Shown: positions 35,154-44,225, counted from the stretch's first letter. The stretch is DNA of 64,000 nucleotides from Halosegnis rubeus (GCF_009184545.1 NZ_QJOW01000002.1:372001-436000), one strand, 5' to 3'. Numbers and translations: made by a program. The notes: generated from the letters alone by a model not told the origin.

Positions 35154-36077
35154 TCAGACTCTGACGCCCAGATACGCCGTCACGACGACGGTCTGATTGA
35201 CGACTTCGCTCACCTTCAAATCGACAGCGGTCGAACAGAGCATGTACGCCTGCTCGCGGGTGAGGGCCGTCTCGTCGACGAGCAGGGCAATCATCTCACG
35301 GACCGCTTCGCGGGAAGCCTCGTTCACGTCCTCGCCGAGGCCGGCGACGGCACGCACGTCGGTCTCGCCGTCGGCGTGGCCGGCCGGCGCGAACGGCCCG
35401 CTCGTCTCTACCTGTGGGCTGTCCACGTCGCGGTCAGCTAGCCGGAGCCGAACCGTCACCGTGCCGGGTATCTCGACGGCGGTGATACACACCTCGCCGT
35501 CGCCCTGCGCGGCGTGGAGGTCACCGACGGAGAAGAGTCCGCCCGCCACTTCGACGGGGAGATACAGCGTCGACCCGGGGGTGAGATGCTTGATGTCGAG
35601 ATTCCCACCCACGTCGCGGGGCGGAATCGTGGAGTGAGGTCCCGGCTCTGCGGGCGCGAGTCCGAGGTTCCCGGGGAACGGGTGGAGCGGCACCTCGATG
35701 CCGTGGAAGTAGCCCACGTCGCCGTCGAGGTCCCACGTGTGGACGGCGAAGTCGGGGAACTCCTCGGGGAGAAAGCCCGCACCCGGCGCGACGTAGGTCC
35801 AGCCGATTCCCTCGTGGTTCACGTCCAAGATTTCGACGGCGAGGGTGTCGCCCGGCTCGGCCCCCTCGATTTCGATTGGACCGGTCATCGGGTGGCCCGG
35901 TGCGTCGACGGCGCGTACGTCTTCGGGTGCGGCGTCCGGCGGGAGCTGCCCGTCGCCGGCGTCGACACACCCCACCGCTACTGTATCCCCCGAATCGACG
36001 GTCAACACGGGGTCGCGGTCGCGGTCGAAGTCGTAATGGACGTGCTCGTCCTCGCGTGAGAGCTCGTGGTCGGCCAT
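35154..36077 (-). CDS. Acetamidase/formamidase family protein, 307 aa
   Basis: Hydrolyses short amides to ammonia and acids in characterised relatives. Conserved segments include PMTGPIEIEGAEPGDTLAVEIL near 72-93 (in part) and PRDVGGNLDIKHLTPG near 164-179, which carries metal residues. GGLFSVGDLHAAQGDGEVC near 190-208 is the family signature. The ATG at 36077 (MADHELSRED) is preferred to a longer frame beginning at 36104. Confidence 0.88.
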   Translation of the reverse strand: MADHELSREDEHVHYDFDRDRDPVLTVDSGDTVAVGCVDAGDGQLPPDAAPEDVRAVDAPGHPMTGPIEIEGAEPGDTLAVEILDVNHEGIGWTYVAPGAGFLPEEFPDFAVHTWDLDGDVGYFHGIEVPLHPFPGNLGLAPAEPGPHSTIPPRDVGGNLDIKHLTPGSTLYLPVEVAGGLFSVGDLHAAQGDGEVCITAVEIPGTVTVRLRLADRDVDSPQVETSGPFAPAGHADGETDVRAVAGLGEDVNEASREAVREMIALLVDETALTREQAYMLCSTAVDLKVSEVVNQTVVVTAYLGVRV

Positions 36078-36113
36078 ACGTCCGGCTCCGATGCCCGGTG
36101 ACAAAAATCAACC

Positions 36114-37394
36114 TCAGTCAGCTACTGCGAGGTCCTCGTCGGATTCGGAGGTCGCCACGGGGGTGGCGAACGCGTAGACGGACTGTGCGCCCGTCACCTC
36201 GACGGTGAGGAAGTCGCCGGGTTCGACGCCGTGGTCGCTCGCGTGCTGGACGATGAGCTGTCGGTAGGCCCCGTCGCGACACTTCACCGAGTCGCCGGTC
36301 CCCTCCTCGACGACGAGCACCTCGTGGCGCTCGCCCACCATCGACTGGTACGCCTCCCCGACCACGTCCATCTTCAGTTCGGACATCGCCTTCGAGCGGT
36401 CCTTCTTCGTCTGCCCTCCCAACCCCTTCATCTCGGCGGCGTCGGTTCCCGGCCGCTTCGAGAACCGCGTGACGTTGATCTTCTCCGGACGCACCTCGTC
36501 CAGTAGCTCCATCGACTGCTCGTGGTCGGCGTCCGTCTCGGTCGGGAAGCCGACGATGAAATCCGTCGACAGGGTCCAATGCGCCAGTCGGTCGTCGAAC
36601 GTCTCCACGACCTCGCGGAACTTCTCGACGCGGTGCTGGCGGCGCATCTCTTCGAGCACGTCGTCGGACCCGGACTGGACAGGGAGGTGGATGAAGTTGT
36701 ACAGCTTCTCGTTGTCGGCGAACACCTCGGCCAGTTCCTCGTGGATGCCGTGAACCCCGCCGGGGTTCGCCATCCCGAGTCGGACGCGGAAGTCGCCCTC
36801 GATGGCACAGATGCGGTCGAGCAGCTCCGGAAGTTTGCGTTCCCCCTCGTCCCAGCCGTAGACGCCCGTGTCCTGGCCGGTGACGCGAATCTCGCTCGCG
36901 CCGGCGTGGACCAGCGCGCGCGCCTTCTCGACGTTTTCGGCGACGGGCGGTGAGTCGATGCGTCCGGTCGCGAACTTCGTGATGCAGTACGAGCAGTTCG
37001 ACATGCAGCCACGGGCAATCGGGAGAATCCCGATTTCGCCGTCGAGAATCGGCTCGGCGTCGGGGGTCGTCGTCGGACACTCCCCGTTGGTGACGGCCGT
37101 CGGCACCTCCTCCCAGTGGAGCACCTGTGCGTCGATGTCGGCGAACTCGCCCCCCTGTGCCAGCGCCATGCAGCCGGTGACGATGAGGTCCGCCACCTCG
37201 GATTCGAGTTCTTCGGCCCGGCGGAGCATGTTGCGCTCGGTCTTCTCGACGACGGTACAGGTGTTCAGGATGGCCACGTCAGCTTCCTCAAGGTCGGCGC
37301 GGTGGTGGCCCGCGTCGCGGAGCCGCCGCTCGATTTCGCGGCTCTCGCCGCGGTTCGAGGTACAGCCGTACGTCTCGATGTGATAGCGGGCCAT
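36114..37394 (-). CDS. MtaB-type tRNA (t6A) methylthiotransferase
   Basis: Radical SAM enzyme that adds methylthio to t6A37 of tRNA (archaeal/CDKAL1 branch). The N-terminal auxiliary cluster cysteines are Cys11 (YGCTSN), Cys46 (NTCTV) and Cys75 (TGCMA). The radical SAM ligands Cys130, Cys134 and Cys137 form CMSNCSYC. A TRAM domain occupies about residues 355-420. All six cysteines are present at 426 residues. It ends 50 bp from the deoC end on the same strand. Confidence 0.92.
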   Translation of the reverse strand: MARYHIETYGCTSNRGESREIERRLRDAGHHRADLEEADVAILNTCTVVEKTERNMLRRAEELESEVADLIVTGCMALAQGGEFADIDAQVLHWEEVPTAVTNGECPTTTPDAEPILDGEIGILPIARGCMSNCSYCITKFATGRIDSPPVAENVEKARALVHAGASEIRVTGQDTGVYGWDEGERKLPELLDRICAIEGDFRVRLGMANPGGVHGIHEELAEVFADNEKLYNFIHLPVQSGSDDVLEEMRRQHRVEKFREVVETFDDRLAHWTLSTDFIVGFPTETDADHEQSMELLDEVRPEKINVTRFSKRPGTDAAEMKGLGGQTKKDRSKAMSELKMDVVGEAYQSMVGERHEVLVVEEGTGDSVKCRDGAYRQLIVQHASDHGVEPGDFLTVEVTGAQSVYAFATPVATSESDEDLAVAD

Positions 37395-37444
37395 TCGTAC
37401 GCGTACAAACGGACGCGCGAGCAAAAACGCGACGCTTCGGTGAC

Positions 37445-38080
37445 TCAGTCCTCGTACCCGTTGACGATCGCGACGCCCGAGGACGCGCCGAGACGCTCCG
37501 CGCCGGCGTCGAGCATCGCCAGCGCGTCCTCGTAGCTCCCGATGCCGCCGGAGGCCTTCACGGGGAGATACTCGGACAGCAGCTCCACGTCCGCGACGGT
37601 CGCGCCGCCGTCGGCGAAGCCGGTCGACGTTTTGACCATCTCAGCGCCGGCGTCACGAGCCGCCTCGCAGGCGCGGTGTTTCTCCGCCTCGCTCAGGAGC
37701 GCCGTCTCGATGATGACTTTCACCGGGATGGGGACGGTCGCGACGACGGCCTCCAGTTCCGCCTGGACGGCTTCGTCGTCGCCGGCGCGGAGTCTGCCGA
37801 CGTTGATGACGATGTCGAGTTCGTCCGCGCCGGCCTCCCACGCGAGCTCGGCCTCGCGCTCTTTCGCCGCGGGCGCGTGCTGGCCGTGCGGGAAGCCGAT
37901 GACCGTCGCGAGGGTCACCTCCGGGGCGTACTCGCTCGCCTCGGCGACGTAACACGGCGGGATGCACGCGTTCATCCCGTACTCTGCGGCCTCGTCGAGG
38001 ACGGTCTCCACGTCGGCGAGCGTAGTCTCCGGGCCGAGGATGGTGTGGTCGATGCTGGCGGCGAGTGCCTCGCGGTTCAT
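37445..38080 (-). CDS. deoC: Deoxyribose-phosphate aldolase
   Basis: Cleaves 2-deoxyribose 5-phosphate in deoxynucleoside breakdown. TIM-barrel with [12 protein letters not shown] near 95-106, the Schiff-base strand [10 protein letters not shown] near 124, and VKTSTGF near 153 with a second Lys. 211 residues is a standard length. ATG 38080 ([13 protein letters not shown]) is chosen; GTG 38089 would add three residues. Confidence 0.94.
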   Translation of the reverse strand: MNREALAASIDHTILGPETTLADVETVLDEAAEYGMNACIPPCYVAEASEYAPEVTLATVIGFPHGQHAPAAKEREAELAWEAGADELDIVINVGRLRAGDDEAVQAELEAVVATVPIPVKVIIETALLSEAEKHRACEAARDAGAEMVKTSTGFADGGATVADVELLSEYLPVKASGGIGSYEDALAMLDAGAERLGASSGVAIVNGYED

Positions 38081-38122
38081 ATTCGACACTCGAAAGCCGT
38101 GATAGAAAACGTCCCGGTCGCG

Positions 38123-38509
38123 CTACAGCAGGGTCACGATGCCGTAGACGAGGGTCGTCGTGACCGCGCCCCCGGCGATGCCGAGCACGGTGAACTTCAG
38201 CCCGGCCGCGCGGTCGGTCCGTCGCGCGTCGGGGTCGGCCACCTGCCTGCGCTCGTCGTCGAAGGCGTACTCGCCCGAGAGCGCGAGGCTCGCACAGAAG
38301 GCTTGGCGGGCCTGCAGCGCCATCTCGAAGCCGATAGCGAGTGGAACGAAGAGGCCGACGAGCAGCAGCGTCGGGAGCGAACTCACGAGCACGACGACCA
38401 GATACACTATGGCGACAGCAACGGCGACCGCTGCATAGCGCCGTCGCCGCCGTCGCTCGCTTCCGCCGATGTTACAGACGCCGGCTTCGTACTGCGAACT
38501 CCCTGACAC
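38123..38509 (-). CDS. Small membrane protein, 128 aa
   Basis: After a short leader with a basic RRRRRRY stretch there are two close hydrophobic helices (about residues 26-50 and 52-70). A third lies near the C-terminus (about 103-125). GTG 38509 is supported by GTTATCA about 27 bases upstream on the - strand. No family recognised. Divergent from the DUF63-type gene. Confidence 0.65.
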   Translation of the reverse strand: MSGSSQYEAGVCNIGGSERRRRRRYAAVAVAVAIVYLVVVLVSSLPTLLLVGLFVPLAIGFEMALQARQAFCASLALSGEYAFDDERRQVADPDARRTDRAAGLKFTVLGIAGGAVTTTLVYGIVTLL

Positions 38510-38594
38510 AACTGTCGTTCTTGCTCGACGCTGATAACGGCCAGACCAGCGGCAAGTCCACAACGCTTTCACTCGCGGGGGTGACCCCACGAGT

Positions 38595-39410
38595 ATGTCA
38601 CCGCTGTTGCCCGCCGGCACGGCGCTCCCGCCGCTGCCGTATCTACTCGCCGTCCTCGTCGGTCTCGGAGCCGTCGGGCTCGGTCTCCGCCGGCGGCGGC
38701 CCACGGTTACGCCGGCAGTCGCCGGCGGGTTCGCACCCTGGATGGCGACCGGCGCGGCCGGCTACGCGCTGTACCAGGCCGAGGCCGTCCCCGACGCTGT
38801 CGCCCCGCTGTTCGGCAATCCGACCGTGTACGCGACGACGTTCGTGGTCGCCGGCGTGCTCTGGCTCGCCGTCGCCGACCGCCCCGCAGATGCGTGGTCG
38901 CTCACCGGCGTTCCGGGTGTGCTCGCGCTCGCCGGCAGCGTCTGTTTCGCGGTTCTCGTCGGTGTGGGGATTCGACACGCCCTCGCCACGGGGACCGTGA
39001 CGCCCGCCGGCCCGGTGCGCGCGCTGGCGCTGTCGGTCGTGGTCACGGGTAGCGTCTGGCTCACCGTTCGCTCACGCGTCGGTGTTACTGGTCTCCCGGG
39101 CGTGCTCGCGCTGTTCGGCCACGTCCTCGACGGTCTCTCGACTGCACAGGGCATCGCGCTCGGCTTCGGCGAACAGACGCCGCTGTCGGCCGCGCTCATC
39201 GAGGCCGGCCACGGACTCCCGCCCGCAGCGGTGTTCGGCGAGGCGTGGCTGTTCGTCCTCGTGAAAGCCGTCGTCGCGACGCTCGTCCTGTTTGCCTTCC
39301 GGGGCTACGTCCGCGATGAACCGGGCGAGGGGTCGCTGTTCCTCGGTCTGGTGGCCGCCGTCGGCTTCGGACCCGGCGTCCACAATCTCGTCTTGTTCAC
39401 CATCGCGTGA
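38595..39410 (+). CDS. DUF63-type multi-spanning membrane protein, 271 aa
   Basis: About seven or eight hydrophobic segments. The HVLDGLSTAQGIALGFGEQTPLS stretch (only part quoted) and the late GPGVHNLVLF resemble the archaeal DUF63 family. Function is unknown. The PfkB kinase follows 52 bp later on the same strand. Confidence 0.72.
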   Translation: MSPLLPAGTALPPLPYLLAVLVGLGAVGLGLRRRRPTVTPAVAGGFAPWMATGAAGYALYQAEAVPDAVAPLFGNPTVYATTFVVAGVLWLAVADRPADAWSLTGVPGVLALAGSVCFAVLVGVGIRHALATGTVTPAGPVRALALSVVVTGSVWLTVRSRVGVTGLPGVLALFGHVLDGLSTAQGIALGFGEQTPLSAALIEAGHGLPPAAVFGEAWLFVLVKAVVATLVLFAFRGYVRDEPGEGSLFLGLVAAVGFGPGVHNLVLFTIA

Positions 39411-39462
39411 GCCGTCGGCCGGAACCGCGAGATTTTCACCGCGACCGGCGTGAGAGGGAGAC

Positions 39463-40323
39463 ATGTCTCGGGTCTGTTGTGTCGGCCACGTCAACTGGGA
39501 CGTGACGCTCCGACTCGACGCGCTCCCCGACCCCGACGCCGAGGCGGTCGTCCGCGAGACGAGCCAGACTGGCGGCGGCTCCGCGGCCAACGTCGCCGTC
39601 GGTCTCGCCGGGCTCGACTGTGCGGTCACGCTCGTCGGGAGCGTCGGCGACGACGAACACGGGCTGCTCGCGCGCCGCGACCTCGACCGCGCCGGCGTCG
39701 ACCTCTCCCGACTCCGCACCGTCGACGGCGAGACGACGACGAAGTACCTGCTCGTCGACGACACTGGGGAGGTGTCGGTGCTCGCGACGCCGGGCGTGAA
39801 CGAGGCGCTCGGCCCCCACGACATCGACCCGGAGCCGATTCGCGCCGCCGACCACGTCCACGTGACGGCTCACCGACCCGACACCGTCGCCCGCGTGGCC
39901 GACATCGCGACCGACGCCGGAGTCCCGCTCTCTATCGACCCCGGGCGACGCGTTGAGTCCCGCGAGTACGGTCCCGTGCTTGAGGCCGCGGACCTGCTGT
40001 TCGTCAACGACCGCGAGGCCGATTGTCTCGACGCGCCCACCCCACCAGTGGTCGTCAGGAAGTGCGGAACCGACGGCGCGGTCGTGGAGACGCCCGAGTC
40101 GCGGTACGTCCACGACGGCTACCGCCCGCCGGCGGTCGATACCACGGGTGCGGGCGACGCCTTCGCGGCCGGCTACATCGCGAGTCGACTCCGCGACCGA
40201 GACCACCCCGAAGCGCTCGCGACGGCCAACGCGGCCGGCGCGCTCGCCACCGAATCGAAGGGGCCGAAGACGGACCTCGGGTGGGAGCGACTCGACGCGA
40301 TTCAGACGGGCGAACGCGAGTGA
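39463..40323 (+). CDS. PfkB-family carbohydrate/nucleoside kinase, 286 aa
   Basis: Ribokinase-superfamily sugar or nucleoside kinase. Residues GHVNWDVTLRLD mark the substrate strand and TGGGSAANVAVGLAGL near 36-51 the glycine-rich substrate motif. PPAVDTTGAGDAFAAGYI near 223-240 contains the catalytic Asp of DTTGAGDAF. Substrate is not deducible. A membrane protein follows 57 bp downstream. Confidence 0.88.
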   Translation: MSRVCCVGHVNWDVTLRLDALPDPDAEAVVRETSQTGGGSAANVAVGLAGLDCAVTLVGSVGDDEHGLLARRDLDRAGVDLSRLRTVDGETTTKYLLVDDTGEVSVLATPGVNEALGPHDIDPEPIRAADHVHVTAHRPDTVARVADIATDAGVPLSIDPGRRVESREYGPVLEAADLLFVNDREADCLDAPTPPVVVRKCGTDGAVVETPESRYVHDGYRPPAVDTTGAGDAFAAGYIASRLRDRDHPEALATANAAGALATESKGPKTDLGWERLDAIQTGERE

Positions 40324-40380
40324 GCGAATACGACGGAGAGAACGCGAGTGATTTTGTCGCTGGAGCGCACGTCTCTACCC

Positions 40381-40893
40381 GTGTTCACCTTCGACGTGTT
40401 CCTGCACAGTCCGGCGTTGACGACCTCGACGGTGTACGTGCTCGGGGCGGTCGCCGGCCTGCTCGCCGCAATCGTCTCGAACGTGCCGATGCACCGGCTC
40501 CCGGAGGGGTCGACCCCGCCGTTCGTCGCGGCCGGGGTCCTCACCGGGAGCGACCCCGAGGGAGTCGATCCGACGCTCGCCTCCGGGCTTCACTACGCGG
40601 CCGGCATCCTCGCGGGCGTGTTCTACACCGCCGTCGAGTACGGTATCGAGGGCCTCACGCCGCCGCCGGAGCTGTACGTCGGCGGGACACAGCTCCCGCT
40701 GTTGACGCATCTGCTCGCGCTGTTGGTGACGTTCGTCTTCCTCGTCGGTTTCTTCTCGTACGTCGTCCTGCCGCGATTCGACTCGCTGTCGGGCAGCTAC
40801 CGTCAGATTCGCCGCGATTGGCTCGTCACGGCCACGACCTACGTGCTCGGACTGGGGGTCTTCGTCCCCGGATTCCTCCGGCTGCTCATCTGA
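40381..40893 (+). CDS. Conserved membrane protein, 170 aa
   Basis: Four to five hydrophobic segments with a GLHYAAGILAGVFYTAVEYG stretch. No family name can be given. GTG 40381 is preferred because ATTTTGTC lies about 27 bases upstream; an in-frame GTG at 40348 would add 11 residues. The 3' end overlaps the convergent zinc-ribbon regulator by 8 bp. Confidence 0.65.
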   Translation: MFTFDVFLHSPALTTSTVYVLGAVAGLLAAIVSNVPMHRLPEGSTPPFVAAGVLTGSDPEGVDPTLASGLHYAAGILAGVFYTAVEYGIEGLTPPPELYVGGTQLPLLTHLLALLVTFVFLVGFFSYVVLPRFDSLSGSYRQIRRDWLVTATTYVLGLGVFVPGFLRLLI

Positions 40894-41170
40894 TAGTGAA
40901 GGCGGGTTCGGTGAGTGACTCGCTTTTGCACTCGGGACACCGCGACGGGCGATTGATCAGGTCGTTGAAGTCGTCGAAGCCGCAGTCGTTGCAGGTAGGG
41001 GGTGCAGCGAGCAGTTCCTCGTCCGTGCCGTCGAGGGACTTGGCGATGTGGTCGACGTGTGACAGCGCCGCATTCGTCGTAATCTCGAACTCGTTTGCGA
41101 GCGTGCCGGCCTCGGCCGACTGCTCGCGCAGGTGGTCGGCAATCCGCTCGCGGGTCGTTCGCTCGGCCAT
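40886..41170 (-). CDS. Small HTH/zinc-ribbon regulator-like protein, 94 aa
   Basis: Residues 1-45 can form a winged helix (MAERTTRERIADHLREQS, then ITTNAALSHVDHIAKSL). Residues 58-85 hold two CxxC pairs (CNDCG and CPECK), forming a zinc ribbon. Such proteins are typical of archaeal transcription regulators. Target unknown. Its ATG at 41170 is divergent from the DUF5789-like gene. Confidence 0.78.
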   Translation of the reverse strand: MAERTTRERIADHLREQSAEAGTLANEFEITTNAALSHVDHIAKSLDGTDEELLAAPPTCNDCGFDDFNDLINRPSRCPECKSESLTEPAFTIR

Positions 41171-41261
41171 ACGCGTGATACCGCCGGCCGGCGAATACGT
41201 CTTCTGCTCGCCGTCTCCGCCGGTCCGCAACGATTAACCGCCGGCCACCGGAACCGATGGT

Positions 41262-41546
41262 ATGGCTGACGACGACGAGGAACCCGAGGAACCGGCTGTC
41301 GAACTTGGCGAGGGGCCGGACGTGGCCGGCGTCCCGCTCGCACAGGTCACCTCGCGACTCCACTTCGGTATCGAGGTGAGCGAAATCGTGCGCCGCGAGG
41401 GCGACACCGAGATTCGCACCCCCGACGGTCCCCGCGAACTCGGCGAGCTACTCGACGCGAGCGACGAGACCTACTTCCCGACCCGACAGGAGTTCGAGCA
41501 GGCGGTCCGTGCCGTCGCCGGGACCGGCCCGGTCGCGACCGAGTAA
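41262..41546 (+). CDS. DUF5789-like haloarchaeal protein, 94 aa
   Basis: Very acidic N-terminus, then VAGVPLAQVTSRLHFG and RTPDGPRELGELLD, ending YFPTRQEFEQAV. This pattern fits the DUF5789 haloarchaeal family. Function unknown. Cytoplasmic; no cysteines or membrane segment. Confidence 0.7.
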   Translation: MADDDEEPEEPAVELGEGPDVAGVPLAQVTSRLHFGIEVSEIVRREGDTEIRTPDGPRELGELLDASDETYFPTRQEFEQAVRAVAGTGPVATE

Positions 41547-41588
41547 CGCGACGCGTACGCTTTTGTCTCCGCGCCCGAACCCGTAGCT

Positions 41589-42035
41589 ATGCTTCCGTTC
41601 GACCCCGCGACACTGGACCCCGAAGACATCGGCGAGCACCGCGCAGTCTTGGAGATGGACCACGACGAAGCCATCGAACACGTCCGTGGGGTGTTCACCG
41701 ACGCCGGCTTCGGCGTGCCAGTCGAGTTTTCCCCGTCGGAGATGCTCAACGAGAAGGTCGACGCCGACCGCGACCCCTACTACGTGCTCGGGGCCTGCAA
41801 TCCGACGATGGCCGACCGTGCGCTCGACGCCTCGGACAAGAAGCTGGGCGCGCTGTTCCCGTGTAACGTCGTCGTGTGGGAGGAGTCCCCCGGCCGGCAG
41901 GTCGTCTATCACGTCTCCATCATGAAGATTGCGCGCCTCTCGGGGGTCGCACCCGACGACGACGCGATGGCCGATATCGTCGCCGACACGGGCGAACTGG
42001 TGAGCGAGGCGTGGGCGAACCTCGACGCGGCTTAA
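41589..42035 (+). CDS. DUF302-family protein, 148 aa
   Basis: The DUF302 fold is indicated by AIEHVRGVFTDAGFGV, YYVLGACNPTMADRAL and FPCNVVVWE. Two cysteines (ACNP and FPCN) are conserved in this family and may bind a metal or cofactor. It may belong to the same transcript as the DUF5789-like gene, 42 bp upstream. Confidence 0.85.
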   Translation: MLPFDPATLDPEDIGEHRAVLEMDHDEAIEHVRGVFTDAGFGVPVEFSPSEMLNEKVDADRDPYYVLGACNPTMADRALDASDKKLGALFPCNVVVWEESPGRQVVYHVSIMKIARLSGVAPDDDAMADIVADTGELVSEAWANLDAA

Positions 42036-42166
42036 TGCTGCTCGTCAGGCTCGGACTCGAACGCTTCCAGCATCCGCCACGCCGCGACGGAGATAATCAG
42101 TAGCGGAAGCCCGAGCACGACGACGACGACATCGAGCGTGCTAAACGCCTGTGGCGGCGCGAGCAT
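42032..42166 (-). CDS. Membrane microprotein, 44 aa
   Basis: MLAPPQAFSTLDVVVVVLG begins the protein; one transmembrane helix (about residues 11-32) is followed by an acidic tail (EAFESEPDEQH). ATG 42166 is exactly 27 bases from the complement of ATTTATC (42191-42197), a strong sign of a leaderless microprotein; ATG 42184 would be too close to that box. The stop overlaps the DUF302 stop by 4 bases. Confidence 0.55.
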   Translation of the reverse strand: MLAPPQAFSTLDVVVVVLGLPLLIISVAAWRMLEAFESEPDEQH

Positions 42167-42203
42167 ACTGACGGCTTGACGCATAGACGGATTTATCGCT
42201 TGT

Positions 42204-43469
42204 TCATCGACTGAAATCCGCGAGACTCGCCTGGACGCCCGCCACGAGCTCCGAGTTGCGCCGCAGCGTGTCGATGTCGACGGGCCACCGCGGCGTGAGT
42301 TCACGCACCGCGTCGTGGAGCGTCTCCGCCTCGCCGGCTTCGCCCTCTTCGAAGGCGTTTCTGACCGTCTCGCGCACCTGCCAGACGCCCGCCGGGCCCC
42401 AGTAGTCGGGGGTGACGTGGCGGACGACGAGCACCTTCGCCTGTCGGCCGCGGTCGGCGAGGTTCTCTAACGCGCCGAGCTTGGCGGCGTAGTAGGCTCC
42501 CGCCGTCTCGTTCGCATAGCTCGTCCGGCCCTCGAACCCCTCGTAGTCGCTGGTGACGTTGTAGCCGCGGCCCGCCGGGTTCCAGACGGAGCCGGGCGCT
42601 TTCAGCTCCACGAGTTCGAACTCGAAGTCGCCGGGCGCGAGAATCACCCAGAAGCGATTGCCCAGATACTCGTTGTACCACACCTCCGTCGCGTCGACGC
42701 TCGGCCGGTTGTGAATCTGCCCGCGCAGGAAGTTACAGATGGTGTCGTCGACGGCCGTAATCGACCAGCGCGTCGGTACGAGCTTCCGACTTTGCGTCTC
42801 GCCGAGCGCTCCCGCCGCGAGCACGTTCTCGATTTGGTACACGTCGAGACCACGGTTGTACAGGTAGGTCATCGCGCCCTCGGCCTTCCAGTCGTCGTCA
42901 GAGAGGGTGTACTCGACGGGCTTTGGAACGTGTGGATTCTCCGCGAGGTCGACGTACTCGGCCGTCGCGCGCGGCCCCGTCGGCGTCGAGATGTCGTCGA
43001 CGGAGAGGTCCATGTCGACCTCGGGACGGCCGTCGAGTCCGAGTTCCACGTCGACGGGTCGGTCAGCGATGGCGACCTCTCGTTGGACGCCGGTGAAGCC
43101 GTCCCACTCGTCGGCGACGTGGACGTTCGTCCGTTTCGCGGAGTTGAGGAGATTCGTCCGCGACTGGAACACGTCGTCGATGGTGTAGCCCCGGCGATAC
43201 CAGTGTGGCCCGGTCTCGAACTCGGCGGCGCGGTCGGGTTCGCTGACCGGCGCGAGCACGCCCGCTGACACGTCTGGATACGAGGCGCTCCCGACGAAGA
43301 TGCCCGGTGCCGTCGACCCGAACAGGGCGTCGTCTTGGAGGGTTTCGTCGATCGACTGCTCGACGTCTTCGAGATACTCGGTTATCTCGTAGGATTTCTC
43401 CTTCGCGAGCTGGCGACGCCGCGCCTCCTCGTCCTCGCCGAGCCCGTCGATGTAGTCGTCGAGCTGCAT
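42204..43469 (-). CDS. nreA: NreA DNA repair protein with PCNA-binding tail
   Basis: The Nre family (DUF650/DUF651) is an archaeal DNA-repair family known to act with PCNA. At 421 residues, the conserved regions include GIFVGSASYPDVSAGVLAPV near 56-75 (in part), QSRTNLLNSAKRTNV and the LENVLAAGALGETQSRKLVPTRWSITAVDD region. The C-terminal QASLADFSR matches a PIP box (Q-x-x-L-x-x-F). The N-terminal zinc finger of NreB-type members is absent, so NreA is proposed. Upstream of the ATG at 43469 lies copy A of the long repeat. Confidence 0.9.
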   Translation of the reverse strand: MQLDDYIDGLGEDEEARRRQLAKEKSYEITEYLEDVEQSIDETLQDDALFGSTAPGIFVGSASYPDVSAGVLAPVSEPDRAAEFETGPHWYRRGYTIDDVFQSRTNLLNSAKRTNVHVADEWDGFTGVQREVAIADRPVDVELGLDGRPEVDMDLSVDDISTPTGPRATAEYVDLAENPHVPKPVEYTLSDDDWKAEGAMTYLYNRGLDVYQIENVLAAGALGETQSRKLVPTRWSITAVDDTICNFLRGQIHNRPSVDATEVWYNEYLGNRFWVILAPGDFEFELVELKAPGSVWNPAGRGYNVTSDYEGFEGRTSYANETAGAYYAAKLGALENLADRGRQAKVLVVRHVTPDYWGPAGVWQVRETVRNAFEEGEAGEAETLHDAVRELTPRWPVDIDTLRRNSELVAGVQASLADFSR

Positions 43470-43589
43470 TCGTCCGGTTGTTCTCTTTTCTCGGTCTTGA
43501 AGTGTTCGCCTGGTTCTGGACTAGCTTTCGATTGTTATGTTGCCCCTTCTGATTGCTCTGCTGGGGAGTGTCTGAAACTCTCAGATGTA

Positions 43590-44150
43590 TGTCTCTCTGA
43601 CTACTCTGTTACTTCCAACTTGAAAGCCCCGGACGTGTCGCTTGGTGACCGCAACTACGTTGGTGAGTACGGCTTGAAAGCCCCGGGCGTGTCGCGGTCG
43701 CTCCGTGACATATCGGTCGCTCACTGCGTTCGCTCCCGATTGTGGTCACGGAACCGACCACGCACGCGCGACACGCCCGCCCCTTTCAGTCCCCCCGAAC
43801 CGCCCACACGCCTCCCCAGCCGACTCGTTCGTTTCACTCACTCGTCCCTCGCGACGACGGGCGCGCACGAGGCGCGCCGGCTCACGCCACCGCACCGCGT
43901 CGCTCGATTGAGCAACCGAGGCGGTGGCCTACCGCACCGCGCCTCTGGCGCGTGTGCGGTGTGGGGAAAGGTTGGTGCGGTGCGATTGCGGGGCTGTTGG
44001 GTGGGAATGAAAGGGGCCGTGCCGGTACGGGACGCCCGGCGACGCAAGCACTGGAGCGAGCGCAGTGAGCGAAGCGCGCAGCGAGACGCGCGACCGTAGC
44101 GGCGCGGGGGCTTTCGAGGTTGTATCGAAGCAGTAGACGACCCGAGCGAA
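43590..44150 (+). repeat. Long intergenic repeat, copy A
   Basis: The 785-bp gap between nreA and purC contains no convincing gene; this repeat fills most of it. At its left end are two units of TTGAAAGCCCCGG-CGTGTCGC (43620 and 43674). Its core holds CACGCCTCCCCAGCCGA, a hairpin at 43931-43960 (ACCGCACCGCGCC with GGCGCGTGTGCGGT), GGCCGTGCCGGTACGGGACG and CAAGCACTGGAGCGAGCGCA. The right end is GGCGCGGGGGCTTTCGAGG, whose inverted form resembles the left units, then CAGTAGACGAC. The outer part of the gap (44151-44254) holds the purC promoter. Origin is unknown. Confidence 0.8.
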
Positions 44151-44225
44151 CACTTCCGAGACGATGTCGAAGACGCCGAGGAACTGTTCGAAACACAATC
44201 ACCACCAAACAAACGAGAGGAAACG

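Noticed and set aside
33475-35196. A 573-residue + strand frame over larC and the CDF gene
   Set aside because: It is the shadow of two well-supported genes; composition is Ser/Arg-rich with no domain.
43605-43700. Two spaced copies of a TTGAAAGCCCCGG-CGTGTCGC unit (and two more at 48003 and 48077) as a CRISPR-like array
   Set aside because: Only two imperfect units per site, irregular spacing, no cas genes; they are part of the long repeat.
43335-44099. A 254-residue open frame in copy A and similar frames in copies B and C
   Set aside because: Composition is Arg/Pro/Ser-rich, the frame is not kept between copies, and it overlaps nreA on the other strand.
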